A DNA stretch of 64,000 bases, taken from a candidate division FCPU426 bacterium (lineage in GTDB: Bacteria; Oederibacteriota; Muellerivitia; Muellerivitales; Muellerivitaceae). The notes below the pieces were generated by a model. The model searched no databases. It worked only from the letters and a program-made list of their open reading frames with translations, and was not told where the DNA came from. Position 1 is the stretch's first letter, and each line of letters begins with the position of its first letter. Both the position numbers and the translations under genes were made by a program. Of the stretch, positions 38,445-51,349 are shown piece after piece. The stretch lies in NCBI GenBank assembly GCA_027452205.1, contig DAIDGV010000024.1, positions 404,750 to 468,749 of the forward strand, given 5' to 3'.

Positions 38445-39590
38445 ATGAGAAATTTTTCGAATCAGTCGAACAACGGCCCGAAGCATAGCAGCGGTCCCCG
38501 TGGCGCCCATCGCGGCCCCGGCACCGGCTTTAACCGGGAACACCGTAGCAGCACCGGCGGATACCGTGAAACACGTGAAAACCGCGGCGGATACCGTGGG
38601 GGTAACGCCAATGGCAACCGCTTTGACAGCCGTGAAGGCCGCTCGGGTGGCGGTAACCGCCGTCCTTATGGCAACCGGGAAGGTAATTCATTCGGCAACC
38701 GTTCGGACCGTCCGCGTCATTTTGACCGCAACGACCGCCGTGAAGGCCGTTCGGAACGCCCGGAGGGTGGTTATCCGAAAGGCAGTTCTTGGGTGGAAGT
38801 TTCCGGCCGTAGCGTGGAAGAGGCCATTGAAGAAGCTTGTCGCCGTTTTAACGTGACCAAGAACGACCTGAAGACTGAAGTGACCGACGAGGGCACCAAG
38901 GGCTTCTTGGGCATCGGTTCCAAGCCCGCCAAAGTGAAGGTGGCTTTGAAGCCTAGCGCGGTCATTCCCTTCGCGGAAGGTGTTTTGACCCGTTTGCTGC
39001 GCGGCATGAGCTTGCCGGACACCGTGAAGAGCCGCAAGGACGAGGATGGCAACATTGTCCTCAACATTGAGGGACCTTCCAGCGGCACTTTGATCGGTCG
39101 CCACGGTCATACCTTGGATTCCTTGCAGTATTTGGTCTCCAAAGTGGCCCAACGCCTGACCGGGGATGAGAAGACCATCCTGATCGTGGATGTTGAGAAT
39201 TACCTGGAACGCCAAAAGGAAAAGTTGAAAGAATTGGCGTTGAGCCTGGCCGATAAGGCCAAGGAAACCGGCACCGAGATCCCTATGCGCCCGATGAGCT
39301 CCAAGGACCGCCGTATCGTGCATTTGACCTTGAAGGATCATGAGCATGTGACCACTGAAAGCCGGGGTGAAGGTTTGCGCCGCCGGGTGGTGGTGGTGCC
39401 TAAGGTAAAGGCCGCGAATCCTGTCGCTGTGGCAGTAGACGCGGAAGGAGCCGCCCCGGAAGGTTTCGATCCGGGTAACGTGGCCCCGCCGGCTCCCGCG
39501 GTTTCGGAAGCCGAGGGAGAGGAACCGATGCCGGGCAATGCGATCCCGCCCGAGCCGGTCATTGATGACAATATCGGCAACCGCGCCTAA
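38445..39590 (+). CDS. jag: Jag/KhpB RNA-binding protein with N-terminal RG-rich extension
   Basis: Jag_N 'WVEVSGRSVEEAIEEACRRF', KH 'IGRHGHTLDSLQYLVSKVAQR', R3H 'RPMSSKDRRIVHLTLKDHEHVTTESRGEGLRRRVVVVPK'. Confidence 0.92.
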   Translation: MRNFSNQSNNGPKHSSGPRGAHRGPGTGFNREHRSSTGGYRETRENRGGYRGGNANGNRFDSREGRSGGGNRRPYGNREGNSFGNRSDRPRHFDRNDRREGRSERPEGGYPKGSSWVEVSGRSVEEAIEEACRRFNVTKNDLKTEVTDEGTKGFLGIGSKPAKVKVALKPSAVIPFAEGVLTRLLRGMSLPDTVKSRKDEDGNIVLNIEGPSSGTLIGRHGHTLDSLQYLVSKVAQRLTGDEKTILIVDVENYLERQKEKLKELALSLADKAKETGTEIPMRPMSSKDRRIVHLTLKDHEHVTTESRGEGLRRRVVVVPKVKAANPVAVAVDAEGAAPEGFDPGNVAPPAPAVSEAEGEEPMPGNAIPPEPVIDDNIGNRA

Positions 39591-39607
39591 GAACCGGTTC
39601 TCGAAAA

Positions 39608-39640
39608 GGCCCTTTCCCTTCGGGGGGAGGGCCTTTTTTA
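39608..39640 (+). terminator. Rho-independent terminator with UUCG-containing loop after jag
   Basis: GGCCCTTTCCC-TTCG-GGGGGAGGGCC-TTTTTT. Confidence 0.85.
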
Positions 39641-39687
39641 TTTTAGGCTCTTTCGGGTCCGGCTAGGGGTTGTGCTACATTACCGCC

Positions 39688-41076
39688 ATGTACGAACTGG
39701 ACGACACCATTACGGCCATCGCGACCCCCGCGGGGGTGGGCGGTATCGGCATCATTCGGCTTTCGGGCGCTAAGGCTTTGGACATCGCTCAAAAACTTTT
39801 GCCCGAGGGGAAGTCCTTCGAGAAGAAACGGCAGATCCTTTTCACGCCCTTTCGCCAACCCCAAACCGGGGAGTTCTTGGACGAGGGGCTCCTACTGGTC
39901 ATGCCGGGTCCCCAAAGTTATACGACCGAGGATGTGGTGGAAATCCATGTCCATGGCAGTCCCCTCTTATTAGAAAAGATCCTCGAACTGTTGGTGACTC
40001 TGGGGGCCCGTTTGGCCCAGCCGGGAGAATTCACTTACCGCGCTTTTATCCATGGAAGGCTCGACCTAACCCAGGCCGAAGCGGTCGAGGCTTTAGTGTC
40101 CGCTCAAGGGGATGCTTCCCGGCGGCAAGCACTGCGTCAGTTGACCGGCGGGTTGGCCTCCCACTTGGAACCGATGGAAGAGTTCCTCAAGTCGCTCTAT
40201 CTCAAGATCGAGGCCCGGCTCGAATTTTCTGAGGATGGCATTCCCCCGCTCGACCAGGCCAAGTTCGAGCAAGAGGTGGAGGGAGTCCGGGGTGAGCTCC
40301 AAAAATTACTCGATAGCTATGACCAGGGCAAAGTCTTGCGCGAAGGTTTGACTGTGGCTTTTGTGGGACCGCCCAACGTGGGAAAGTCGAGTTTGCTCAA
40401 TACCCTCTTGGGCACCCAGCGGGCCATTGTGACCCCCTTGGCTGGTACGACCCGGGATGTGGTGGAAGGCGACCTTCGCTTGAAGGGGGTCCGGGTTCGG
40501 TTCTTCGACACCGCGGGGATCCGGGAAGCCGAGAATGTGGTGGAAGTCGAAGGGATCCGCCGCAGCCGCCAAGTGATGGAAGAAGCGGACCTGATCTTTT
40601 GGCTGGTAGACGCTTCCCAACCGAATGAATCGCTCAACGAGTGGAAAAGCTCGTCGTCGGTTTTTGAGGATGCCCAAGCGGCGGGCCGGGTATGGTTCCT
40701 CTTTAACAAGTTGGATCTGGTCGGTGACAAGGAACCCTGGAAGAAATTCTCCCAGCTCCCCACGGATAAGTGTCTGGGCTTTTCCTGCGAGACCCAAGAA
40801 GGTCTCTTTCAAGTCTTGAAAGCGGTCGAGAGCTTCATTCAGACCCCTTCGGGCGGCGAGGATGTGGTCATTACCTCCGCCCGGCACAAACAAGAGGTCG
40901 AGAGGGCTTTGGCTGCTTTGACCAACCTGAAGGGACTGATGAAGTCCAAGCAGCCCTACGAGCTGTGGGCCGAAGAACTGCGGGAGGCCGCCCTGGCCAT
41001 TGGCCGCATTCGGGGCCGCGACCTGCCGGCGAAGGCCTTTGAGGATATCTTCACTAAGTTCTGTATCGGTAAGTAA
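39688..41076 (+). CDS. mnmE: tRNA modification GTPase MnmE
   Basis: 'DTITAIATPAGVGGIGIIRLSG', 'GPPNVGKSSLLNTLLG', 'FCIGK' C-terminus. Confidence 0.96.
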   Translation: MYELDDTITAIATPAGVGGIGIIRLSGAKALDIAQKLLPEGKSFEKKRQILFTPFRQPQTGEFLDEGLLLVMPGPQSYTTEDVVEIHVHGSPLLLEKILELLVTLGARLAQPGEFTYRAFIHGRLDLTQAEAVEALVSAQGDASRRQALRQLTGGLASHLEPMEEFLKSLYLKIEARLEFSEDGIPPLDQAKFEQEVEGVRGELQKLLDSYDQGKVLREGLTVAFVGPPNVGKSSLLNTLLGTQRAIVTPLAGTTRDVVEGDLRLKGVRVRFFDTAGIREAENVVEVEGIRRSRQVMEEADLIFWLVDASQPNESLNEWKSSSSVFEDAQAAGRVWFLFNKLDLVGDKEPWKKFSQLPTDKCLGFSCETQEGLFQVLKAVESFIQTPSGGEDVVITSARHKQEVERALAALTNLKGLMKSKQPYELWAEELREAALAIGRIRGRDLPAKAFEDIFTKFCIGK

Positions 41077-41468
41077 TTCCACCTTTTGCTTCTGTCGCTA
41101 TTCTTTTACTTAATTGATTTTCTTTAAAAATAGGCTTTTTATTGTGAATATATGCATAAATAATGTCACATATAAAAGAGACTGCCGAGATATCGGCGAA
41201 ATTGAGCCTAGTGCCTGCTGCTAGGATTGAATAAACCTCGGGCGGTTTTCGGAGGCGAGACGGTCAAGGTATTCCAAAATGCTGTTTTGAAAAGTTCGAG
41301 GAGCATTTTCCGAAGCTGTTGCGAACAGTCGTTCGAGTTGTTCAAAACAGATTGAGGATCGAATTCGAAAATTTTTATTCGAGAATTTTTGAATCGCTCT
41401 TTGGTTCTTGCCGCTAAGGATGGGGTCTTAGGTCCTCCGAGGAACAAGGGCTGGGACGGGAATCCAAA

Positions 41469-41484
41469 TGTTCCACATGGAACA
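41469..41484. promoter_or_regulatory. parS-like site 1
   Basis: TGTTCCACATGGAACA, near-palindrome resembling parS (B. subtilis TGTTTCACGTGAAACA), upstream of mnmG. Confidence 0.7.
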
Positions 41485-41543
41485 TTCGGGTCAAAGCCCG
41501 TTGAGTTGTCTCGGTCGGTCTTGTGTGTTATAAACCTCGTCCT

Positions 41544-43448
41544 ATGTCATTCGTTTCATCCTCTTACGATGTGTTAGTGGTCGGTGCGGGTCACGCGGGC
41601 TGCGAAGCCTCGTTGGCTTGCGCGCGCATGGGTTTGTCTACCGCCCTTCTGACCATGAACCCGGACACCATTGCTAAGATGAGCTGCAACCCCGCGGTGG
41701 GCGGATTGGCCAAGGGTCACTTGGTGCGGGAGATCGACGCGCTGGGCGGCGAGATGGCCAAGGCCACCGACGCGACTTCCATCCAATCCCGTATCCTCAA
41801 TCGCACCCAAGGGCCCGCAGTGTGGGGTTACCGGGCGCAATGCGATAAAGAACTTTATAACCAGCGCATGAAGCATGTTGTGACTCATCAACCGGGTTTA
41901 ACGGTGCGCCAAGCCTTAGTGAAGCGCCTCGTCGTCGAGAACGGTGTGGTGAAAGGCGTTTTGACCGAAGTCGGCGAGGAGATCCGGGCCAAAGCGGTGA
42001 TCATCACCACCGGAACCTTCTTGAATGGCCTCATGCACATCGGCGATACCCAGATCGAGGGCGGCCGTACGGGTGAATTACCGGCCAAAGGCTTATCCGC
42101 CCATCTGATCGAGCTGGGTTTAGAAGTCGGGCGTCTTAAGACGGGCACGAATCCCCGGGTCCATCGCGCTTCCATCGACTTTTCCAAGACCGAAGCCCAA
42201 CATGGCGACGAAGAACCGCTGCCCTTCTCGCACTTTACGACCACTTTCCCCCTGCAACCGCAGGTGGCTTGCTATATCACCTATACCAACGAGCAGACCC
42301 ATCAGGCTATTCGAGACAATATGGCTCGCTCTCCCCTTTATTCGGGGGTCATCAAGGGCATTGGGCCCCGCTATTGCCCTTCCATTGAGGACAAGATCAA
42401 GAAGTTCCCGGATAAAGACCGCCACCAGATCTTTTTAGAACCCGAAGGGCTCTCGACCCATGAGTTTTATCTCAATGGGCTCTCCACTTCCCTGCCCCTG
42501 GATGTTCAATATGCCTTCTTGCATACCATTCCGGGTCTGGAACGGGCGGAGATCGTAAGGCCAGGATACGCGGTCGAGTATGACTTCGTGCCGCCGACCC
42601 AGGTTTCCCACTCGCTCGAGACCCATAAGGTGAAGAATCTCTTCCTGGCGGGGCAGATCAATGGCACTTCGGGCTATGAAGAGGCCGCCGCGCAGGGGTT
42701 GATGGCCGGTATCAATGCCGCTTTAGCGGTGAAGGGCCAATCCCCTCTCATCTTGGGCCGGTCGGAAGCCTATATGGGCGTCCTAGTGGACGATCTGGTG
42801 ACCAAAGGCACGGATGAACCTTATCGTTTGTTCACTTCCAAAGCCGAATACCGCCTGCTTTTGCGCCCGGATAACGCGGACCTGCGCTTGATGGAAAAGG
42901 GATATCAGCTGGGGCTTATCTCCCAAGAAGCCCGGGAAGCCCTTTTGGATAAGAAAGCCAAGATCGAAAGGGGCCTCCAGGGTTTCCGCACCCGGGTTTT
43001 GCCCCCGGAAGCCGCCCCAAATGAGGCCCTGGGCCTGGTGGCGAAAGACCGTTCTCTCAAGTTAGAAGAAGCTTTGCGCCGCCCTTCCGTGACCTATGAG
43101 GGCTTAAAGCCCTTTTTGCCCACGGACCTACTCTTTGAGCCCCCAGTAGCCTTCCAGATCGAGGTGGAGATCAAGTACGAGGGCTATTTGAACAAGCAGC
43201 GCCAGGAGATCCAGCGCCAGGCCCGCAATGAGAACCTGCCGATCCCTCATGACTTCCCCTATTTGGAAGTCCCCAATTTCTCCCGAGAAGCCCGGGAAAA
43301 GCTCAATCGCATCAAACCGGAGACCTTTGGCCAGGCCTCCCGCATCCAGGGGGTTTCTTGGGGCGATCTGTCGGTGCTTTTGATGGCTATTAGCCGTCTT
43401 TCGAAAGAACAGGCTGAAGTTCTGGCCAAAATGGAAGAACAAGATTGA
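41544..43448 (+). CDS. mnmG: tRNA uridine-5-carboxymethylaminomethyl modification enzyme MnmG
   Basis: 'YDVLVVGAGHAGCEASLACARMG', 'NPAVGGLAKGHLVREIDALGG', 'LFLAGQINGTSGYEEAAAQG'. Confidence 0.96.
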   Translation: MSFVSSSYDVLVVGAGHAGCEASLACARMGLSTALLTMNPDTIAKMSCNPAVGGLAKGHLVREIDALGGEMAKATDATSIQSRILNRTQGPAVWGYRAQCDKELYNQRMKHVVTHQPGLTVRQALVKRLVVENGVVKGVLTEVGEEIRAKAVIITTGTFLNGLMHIGDTQIEGGRTGELPAKGLSAHLIELGLEVGRLKTGTNPRVHRASIDFSKTEAQHGDEEPLPFSHFTTTFPLQPQVACYITYTNEQTHQAIRDNMARSPLYSGVIKGIGPRYCPSIEDKIKKFPDKDRHQIFLEPEGLSTHEFYLNGLSTSLPLDVQYAFLHTIPGLERAEIVRPGYAVEYDFVPPTQVSHSLETHKVKNLFLAGQINGTSGYEEAAAQGLMAGINAALAVKGQSPLILGRSEAYMGVLVDDLVTKGTDEPYRLFTSKAEYRLLLRPDNADLRLMEKGYQLGLISQEAREALLDKKAKIERGLQGFRTRVLPPEAAPNEALGLVAKDRSLKLEEALRRPSVTYEGLKPFLPTDLLFEPPVAFQIEVEIKYEGYLNKQRQEIQRQARNENLPIPHDFPYLEVPNFSREAREKLNRIKPETFGQASRIQGVSWGDLSVLLMAISRLSKEQAEVLAKMEEQD

Positions 43449-44179
43449 GCCTGTCCGCCGAACAGATCCAACAAACCTTTGAGGCAAAGGGTTTAGCCCC
43501 CTTCTTTACCCCTGCGACCCTTCAAGCCCTCACCCTAGCCACCCAGAAGATGCTCCAGATCAACGAGACCCTCAATTTGACCCGTTGGACGAAGGATGAG
43601 GATGTCCTTCGCTTCCACTTGTTGGATTCCGCCCTGGCTTTACCCGTCTTGAAGCCTCTTTTGGGTGATTCTCAGCCTCCCCGCTGGATCGACCTGGGCA
43701 CGGGTTGTGGTTTTCCGGGACTGGTATTCATGGCGGCCTTTCCCCAGGTCGAGATCAGCTTACTGGACTCGGTGGGCAAGAAGATCACTGCCTTGGAAGA
43801 CTGTTTGGCGGTTTCAGAATTGAAGGGTGTCACCCTGGTGGGCCGGGTGGAAGATGCCGGGCAAGACCTGCGCTATCGGGAGCAATATGACGGTGTGGTG
43901 GCTCGGGCGGTCGCGGACTTTCCTGTGGTCCTGGAGTACGCCCTGCCCCTTATCAAGGTCGGTGGATATCTTGTGGATTGGATGACTGAGGAACAGGTTT
44001 TACGCCTCAAAGACAGCCAAAAGGCCCTCGAAACGCTGGGCGGCGAAGTTATCCAGACTGTGGATTACTTTTTACCCGGGTCCGACCAGAAACGCTTTTA
44101 TGTGGTTGTGCGCAAGACCGCCCCGACACCGGCGGCCTATCCTCGGGCGGTGGGCCAACCGTCCAAACGCCCGCTCTAA
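43445..44179 (+). CDS. rsmG: 16S rRNA (guanine-N7) methyltransferase RsmG
   Basis: 'NLTRWTKDEDVLRFHLLDSA', 'DLGTGCGFPGLVFMAAFP', 'LLDSVGKKITAL'. Confidence 0.93.
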   Translation: MSLSAEQIQQTFEAKGLAPFFTPATLQALTLATQKMLQINETLNLTRWTKDEDVLRFHLLDSALALPVLKPLLGDSQPPRWIDLGTGCGFPGLVFMAAFPQVEISLLDSVGKKITALEDCLAVSELKGVTLVGRVEDAGQDLRYREQYDGVVARAVADFPVVLEYALPLIKVGGYLVDWMTEEQVLRLKDSQKALETLGGEVIQTVDYFLPGSDQKRFYVVVRKTAPTPAAYPRAVGQPSKRPL

Positions 44180-44209
44180 TCCTCTCGACTTCTCTTTCGG
44201 ACCTCCGTT

Positions 44210-44225
44210 TGTTCCACATGGAACA
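44210..44225. promoter_or_regulatory. parS-like site 2
   Basis: Identical TGTTCCACATGGAACA in the rsmG-recF intergenic region. Confidence 0.7.
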
Positions 44226-44582
44226 TTTTTGCCGCCGACTTCTGATCTTTCGCTCACTCGTACTTCAAAAGCTTATTCCGAGTCTCGCTGCATCGTCTTG
44301 AGACGTTGAAAACCCTGATTTAGGCACTGTAAATAATTGTTTAATTTATTGTGCAATACATCTCGAAAACACTATACAGAACCATCCCTTTCCCATGTAT
44401 TTCCCCAGCGCTCCCGACTATAATAACGGCTGTTCGTCGAACTGTTTTTAGGCGGTTTTTAGGTCGAAAGCCTCTTAAAGACGGTCTCTATCCGGCCCTT
44501 CCTTTTGGACGGGGCTTTTCTTCCCCGGCATCGGGGACGCGCTTTCCGCGCGCCAGCATGTATCCATAGGCGAGGTTGATGA

Positions 44583-45715
44583 GTGCATGTTTGTTCGTTG
44601 CGACTTTCCCATTTTCGTAATTACGACACCCTGGAGGTGGAGTTCCATCCCCAACTGAATTTGTTCTTGGGCTCCAACGCCCAGGGCAAGACCAACGTCT
44701 TGGAGGCGCTTTACTGTCTCTCCACGACCCGGTCCTTTCGCGGATCTTCGGACGATGAGATCGTCCAGTTCAGCCAAGAAGCGGCGGCCATCGAAAGTGT
44801 CGTGCAACGCGAAGAAGGCCAAGAACAAGTACGGTTGGAACTACGAAGGGATAAGCCCAAGACCCTGCTGGTGAACGGCAAGAAGCAAAAGAAGCTCTCT
44901 TCCCTTTTGGGACGCCTTCCCGCGGTGGTTTTTTCGCCGGATGATCTTTTTTTGGTCAAGGGTGGGCCGTCGCTCCGACGCCGCTACCTGGACACGATGA
45001 TGTTCCAGATGGACGCGGGTTATCTGGCCCATCTGCAGCAATACGAAAGGGCGCTCAAGCAGCGCAACTCCCTGCTCCGGCAGCGGGTGCCGAATTTGGA
45101 AAGCCAACTGGCGGTCTGGGACCTGCCTCTGGCCCAGCACGGCGCGGCCATCATGAAGCGGCGGTTGGAAATATCCGCCCAACTCTCCCGCTCCGCGGGC
45201 GAGGCGCTGAGGGACTTGACGGGCGGCGCTGAAAAATTCGAAGTGCGGTACGAACCCACGTTGCCGGTGGAAGGCGATGAAGGGTCGCTCGAAAAAAAGA
45301 TGATCGAAGCTTTTACGAAAGCCCGGCGCGAAGAGATCGCCCGGGGCGTAACGGTGGTCGGCCCGCACCGCGATGACCTGGGTCTGTGGGTGAATGGGCA
45401 GATGCTGCGCAAATTCGGGAGCCAAGGCCAACAGCGTACCGGCGCCTTGGCGCTCAAGTTGGCGCAGCTGGATATCCTGGCCGAGGGTTGCCACACGGCG
45501 CCTCTGGTGCTCTTTGACGATGTGATGGCCGAACTGGACGACAAGCGGCAGGCTTTTTTTCTCAACCGCTTGCAGCAGGGAGGTCAGGCCTTCCTGACCG
45601 GGACCGCTCCAGCGGATTTCGCCGCGGCGCAAGCCAAGGCCCGGGTGTTCCGCGTGGAAGCGGGGAAGATCCAGATGACGCAAGAGGGGCCAAAGCCAGT
45701 CCCGGTGAGGGCGTA

Positions 45716-45716
<1 letters not shown>
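44583..45716 (+). CDS. recF: DNA replication and repair protein RecF
   Basis: 'LRLSHFRNYDTLEVEFHPQLNLFLGSNAQGKTNVLEALYCLSTTRSFR', 'SQGQQRTGALALKLAQ'. Confidence 0.94.
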
Positions 45717-48650
<2,934 letters not shown>

Positions 48651-48655
48651 TCTTA

Positions 48656-48758
48656 AACCACTAAGTACACGAAGGACACGAAGCTGAACACAAAGTAAAG
48701 CGCAATGTAAGGAACCGAGTTGAATGAAAACTTGGTGATCTTGGTGTCCTTTGTGGTT
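48656..48758. repeat. Imperfect inverted-repeat element between gyrB and gyrA
   Basis: AACCACTAAGTACACGAAGGACACGAAG ... CTTGGTGATCTTGGTGTCCTTTGTGGTT, arms 22/28 identical as inverted copies. Confidence 0.65.
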
Positions 48759-48781
48759 CAAAATTTGACTTAAGGAAGACC

Positions 48782-51349
48782 ATGGCTAAGGCGAAAAAGA
48801 ACAAAGAAAATCTCAAGGGCGCTCCCCAAGCGGGCGGCGACGGCGGCAATGACGATCTTCCGCCGGTCAAAACGGCGGTCGCGGCGGATGGCGGCGACGG
48901 CGGGGATGTGAACCGCGGCCATATCGTTACCACGGACATCGAAGATGAGATGAAGGATTCTTACCTCGATTACGCCATGAGCGTCATCGTGGGCCGTGCC
49001 TTGCCGGACGTTCGTGACGGTTTGAAGCCCGTGCATCGCCGCATTTTCATGGGTATGCATGATCTGTCGCTCACTTCCCGCAAACCCTATCGTAAATCGG
49101 CCAAAGTCACCGGTGACGTGACCGGTAACTACCATCCGCACGGAACAGCCTCGGTCTATGACACCATCGTTCGTTTGGCGCAGGATTTTTCCATGCGCTA
49201 CGTGCTCGTGGACGGGCAAGGTAACTTCGGTTCCATCGACGGCGATCCGCCGGCGGCCGAACGTTATACCGAAGTGCGTATGTCCCCGCTGTCCGAAGAA
49301 CTACTCCGCGATATCGACAAGAACACCGTCGATTTCGTCCCCAACTATGACAACACCCGCGAAGAGCCCCTGGTGCTGCCTTGCGCTTTCCCAAATTTCC
49401 TCGTCAATGGTTCCACGGGTATCGCCGTGGGTATGGCCACCAACGTGCCGCCGCACAACTTGGGCGAAGTCATCGACGCTTTGCTTCAATTGATCGATCA
49501 CCCCGAATCCACCGTAAAAGAGCTGATGAAGTTCATCCAAGGTCCGGACTTCCCGACGGGTGGTTATATCTTGGGCCGCGAAGGCATCCATGACGCTTAC
49601 ACCACGGGCCGCGGGTCCGTGCGCATGCAGGCTAAAGCGGGCATCGAGGTCGATAAAAAAGACCGCGAACGCATCATCATCTCCCAATTGCCTTATCAGG
49701 TGAACAAGGCCCAACTCATCGAGAAGATCGCCGAACTGGTCCGCGATAAGAAGATGGAAGGCATTTCCGACCTGCGGGACGAATCCGACCGCGAAGGTAT
49801 GCGGATCGTCATCGAAGTGGGCCGCAACGCGAACGCCCAAGTGGTGCTCAACAACCTAATGACGCAGACCAATTTGCGCTCTTCTTTCGGCATTATCATG
49901 CTGGCCCTCGTTAATGGGCAGCCGCGGGTGCTCAACCTCAAGGGCATGCTGTATCACTATTTGGAACACCGTAAAGAAGTGGTCATTCGCCGCACCAAAT
50001 TCGACCTGGATAAGGCCGAAAAACGCGCGCATATCTTAGAAGGCTTGCGTATCGCGCTGGACAACCTGGATAAGGTCATCAAGACCATCCGCGCTTCCAA
50101 GACGACCGATGAGGCCAAACAGGCCCTTATCAAGAACTTCGAACTGTCGGCCATCCAATCCCAAGCCATCTTGGAAATGCAACTTCGCCAATTGACCAAT
50201 TTGGAAATTAAAAAGATCGAGGAAGAGTACAAAGAGATCATCAAGCTCATCGAGGTCCTCAAAGGCATCCTGGGTTCCGAAAAGAAGCTTTGGCAGGTCA
50301 TCAAGGATGAATTGACCGAGATCCGGAACAAGTTCGCCGACCCGCGCCGCACCGAGATCATCGGTAAAGCGCAAGATATCAAGGTCGAGGACCTGATCGA
50401 GGACGAACAAGCGGTCATCACCATTTCCCACGCGGGCTATATCAAGCGCTTGCCGGTCGATAGCTATCAAAAGCAGCGCCGCGGCGGCAAAGGCGTGGCC
50501 GGTGCCACCGTGCGTGAAGAAGACTTTGTCGAACGTATGTACACCGCTTCGACCCACGATTATCTGTTGATCTTTACCAACTTGGGCAAGATCCATTGGT
50601 TGAAGGTCTATGAGATCCCTGAATCCTCACGCCAAGCCAAGGGCACGGCCCTGGCCAATGTCCTCAAGCTGGGCGAAGGGGAACAGATCTCCGCTGTCCT
50701 GCCGGTGAAAGAATTCACCGAGAAAAGCAGTGTGCTTTTGGCCACCGCTCAAGGTCTCATCAAGAACACCCTGCTGACGGCCTTCGATAAGCCGCGCGCG
50801 GGCGGCATCATCGCTATCACTCTCGATAAGGGCGACAAGCTGGTTTCCGCCCATATCACCGACGGCAAACGCGACATTATCATCGCCACCAAACAAGGCA
50901 AGAGCATCCGGTTCCCTGAAAAGCAGGTAAGGGAAGTGGGCCGCGCGGGCAAAGGTGTGCGGGGCATCAAGCTAGCGAAGAATGACATCGTCATCGGCAT
51001 GGAAGTGGTGCAGGACGGCAAGTCCCTGCTTACCTCCACCGAACGGGGTTTCGGCAAACGCACCAACCTGAACGCTTACCGCAAGCAAGGTCGCGGCGGG
51101 AAGGGTATCCTCAATATCAAGACAACCGCCAAGAACGGTCTGGCGGTCTCGATCGCCATCGTTGGCAACGAGGACGAGATCATCGCCATGACGGCTTCTG
51201 CCAAGGTCATCCGCCAAAGGGTGAAGGAGATCAAGGCCACGGGCCGCCTGGCCCAGGGCGTCCGGCTCATTAAACTGAACGACGACGACCGATTGGTCGC
51301 TGTCATCAATGTTCCTAAAGACGAGGACGGAGACGAGAATGAAAAGTAA
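48782..51349 (+). CDS. gyrA: DNA gyrase subunit A
   Basis: 'SYLDYAMSVIVGRALPDVRDGLKPVHRRIF', 'RMVGDVTGNYHPHG'-type region, GyrA-box 'KQGRGGKG'. Confidence 0.97.
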   Translation: MAKAKKNKENLKGAPQAGGDGGNDDLPPVKTAVAADGGDGGDVNRGHIVTTDIEDEMKDSYLDYAMSVIVGRALPDVRDGLKPVHRRIFMGMHDLSLTSRKPYRKSAKVTGDVTGNYHPHGTASVYDTIVRLAQDFSMRYVLVDGQGNFGSIDGDPPAAERYTEVRMSPLSEELLRDIDKNTVDFVPNYDNTREEPLVLPCAFPNFLVNGSTGIAVGMATNVPPHNLGEVIDALLQLIDHPESTVKELMKFIQGPDFPTGGYILGREGIHDAYTTGRGSVRMQAKAGIEVDKKDRERIIISQLPYQVNKAQLIEKIAELVRDKKMEGISDLRDESDREGMRIVIEVGRNANAQVVLNNLMTQTNLRSSFGIIMLALVNGQPRVLNLKGMLYHYLEHRKEVVIRRTKFDLDKAEKRAHILEGLRIALDNLDKVIKTIRASKTTDEAKQALIKNFELSAIQSQAILEMQLRQLTNLEIKKIEEEYKEIIKLIEVLKGILGSEKKLWQVIKDELTEIRNKFADPRRTEIIGKAQDIKVEDLIEDEQAVITISHAGYIKRLPVDSYQKQRRGGKGVAGATVREEDFVERMYTASTHDYLLIFTNLGKIHWLKVYEIPESSRQAKGTALANVLKLGEGEQISAVLPVKEFTEKSSVLLATAQGLIKNTLLTAFDKPRAGGIIAITLDKGDKLVSAHITDGKRDIIIATKQGKSIRFPEKQVREVGRAGKGVRGIKLAKNDIVIGMEVVQDGKSLLTSTERGFGKRTNLNAYRKQGRGGKGILNIKTTAKNGLAVSIAIVGNEDEIIAMTASAKVIRQRVKEIKATGRLAQGVRLIKLNDDDRLVAVINVPKDEDGDENEK

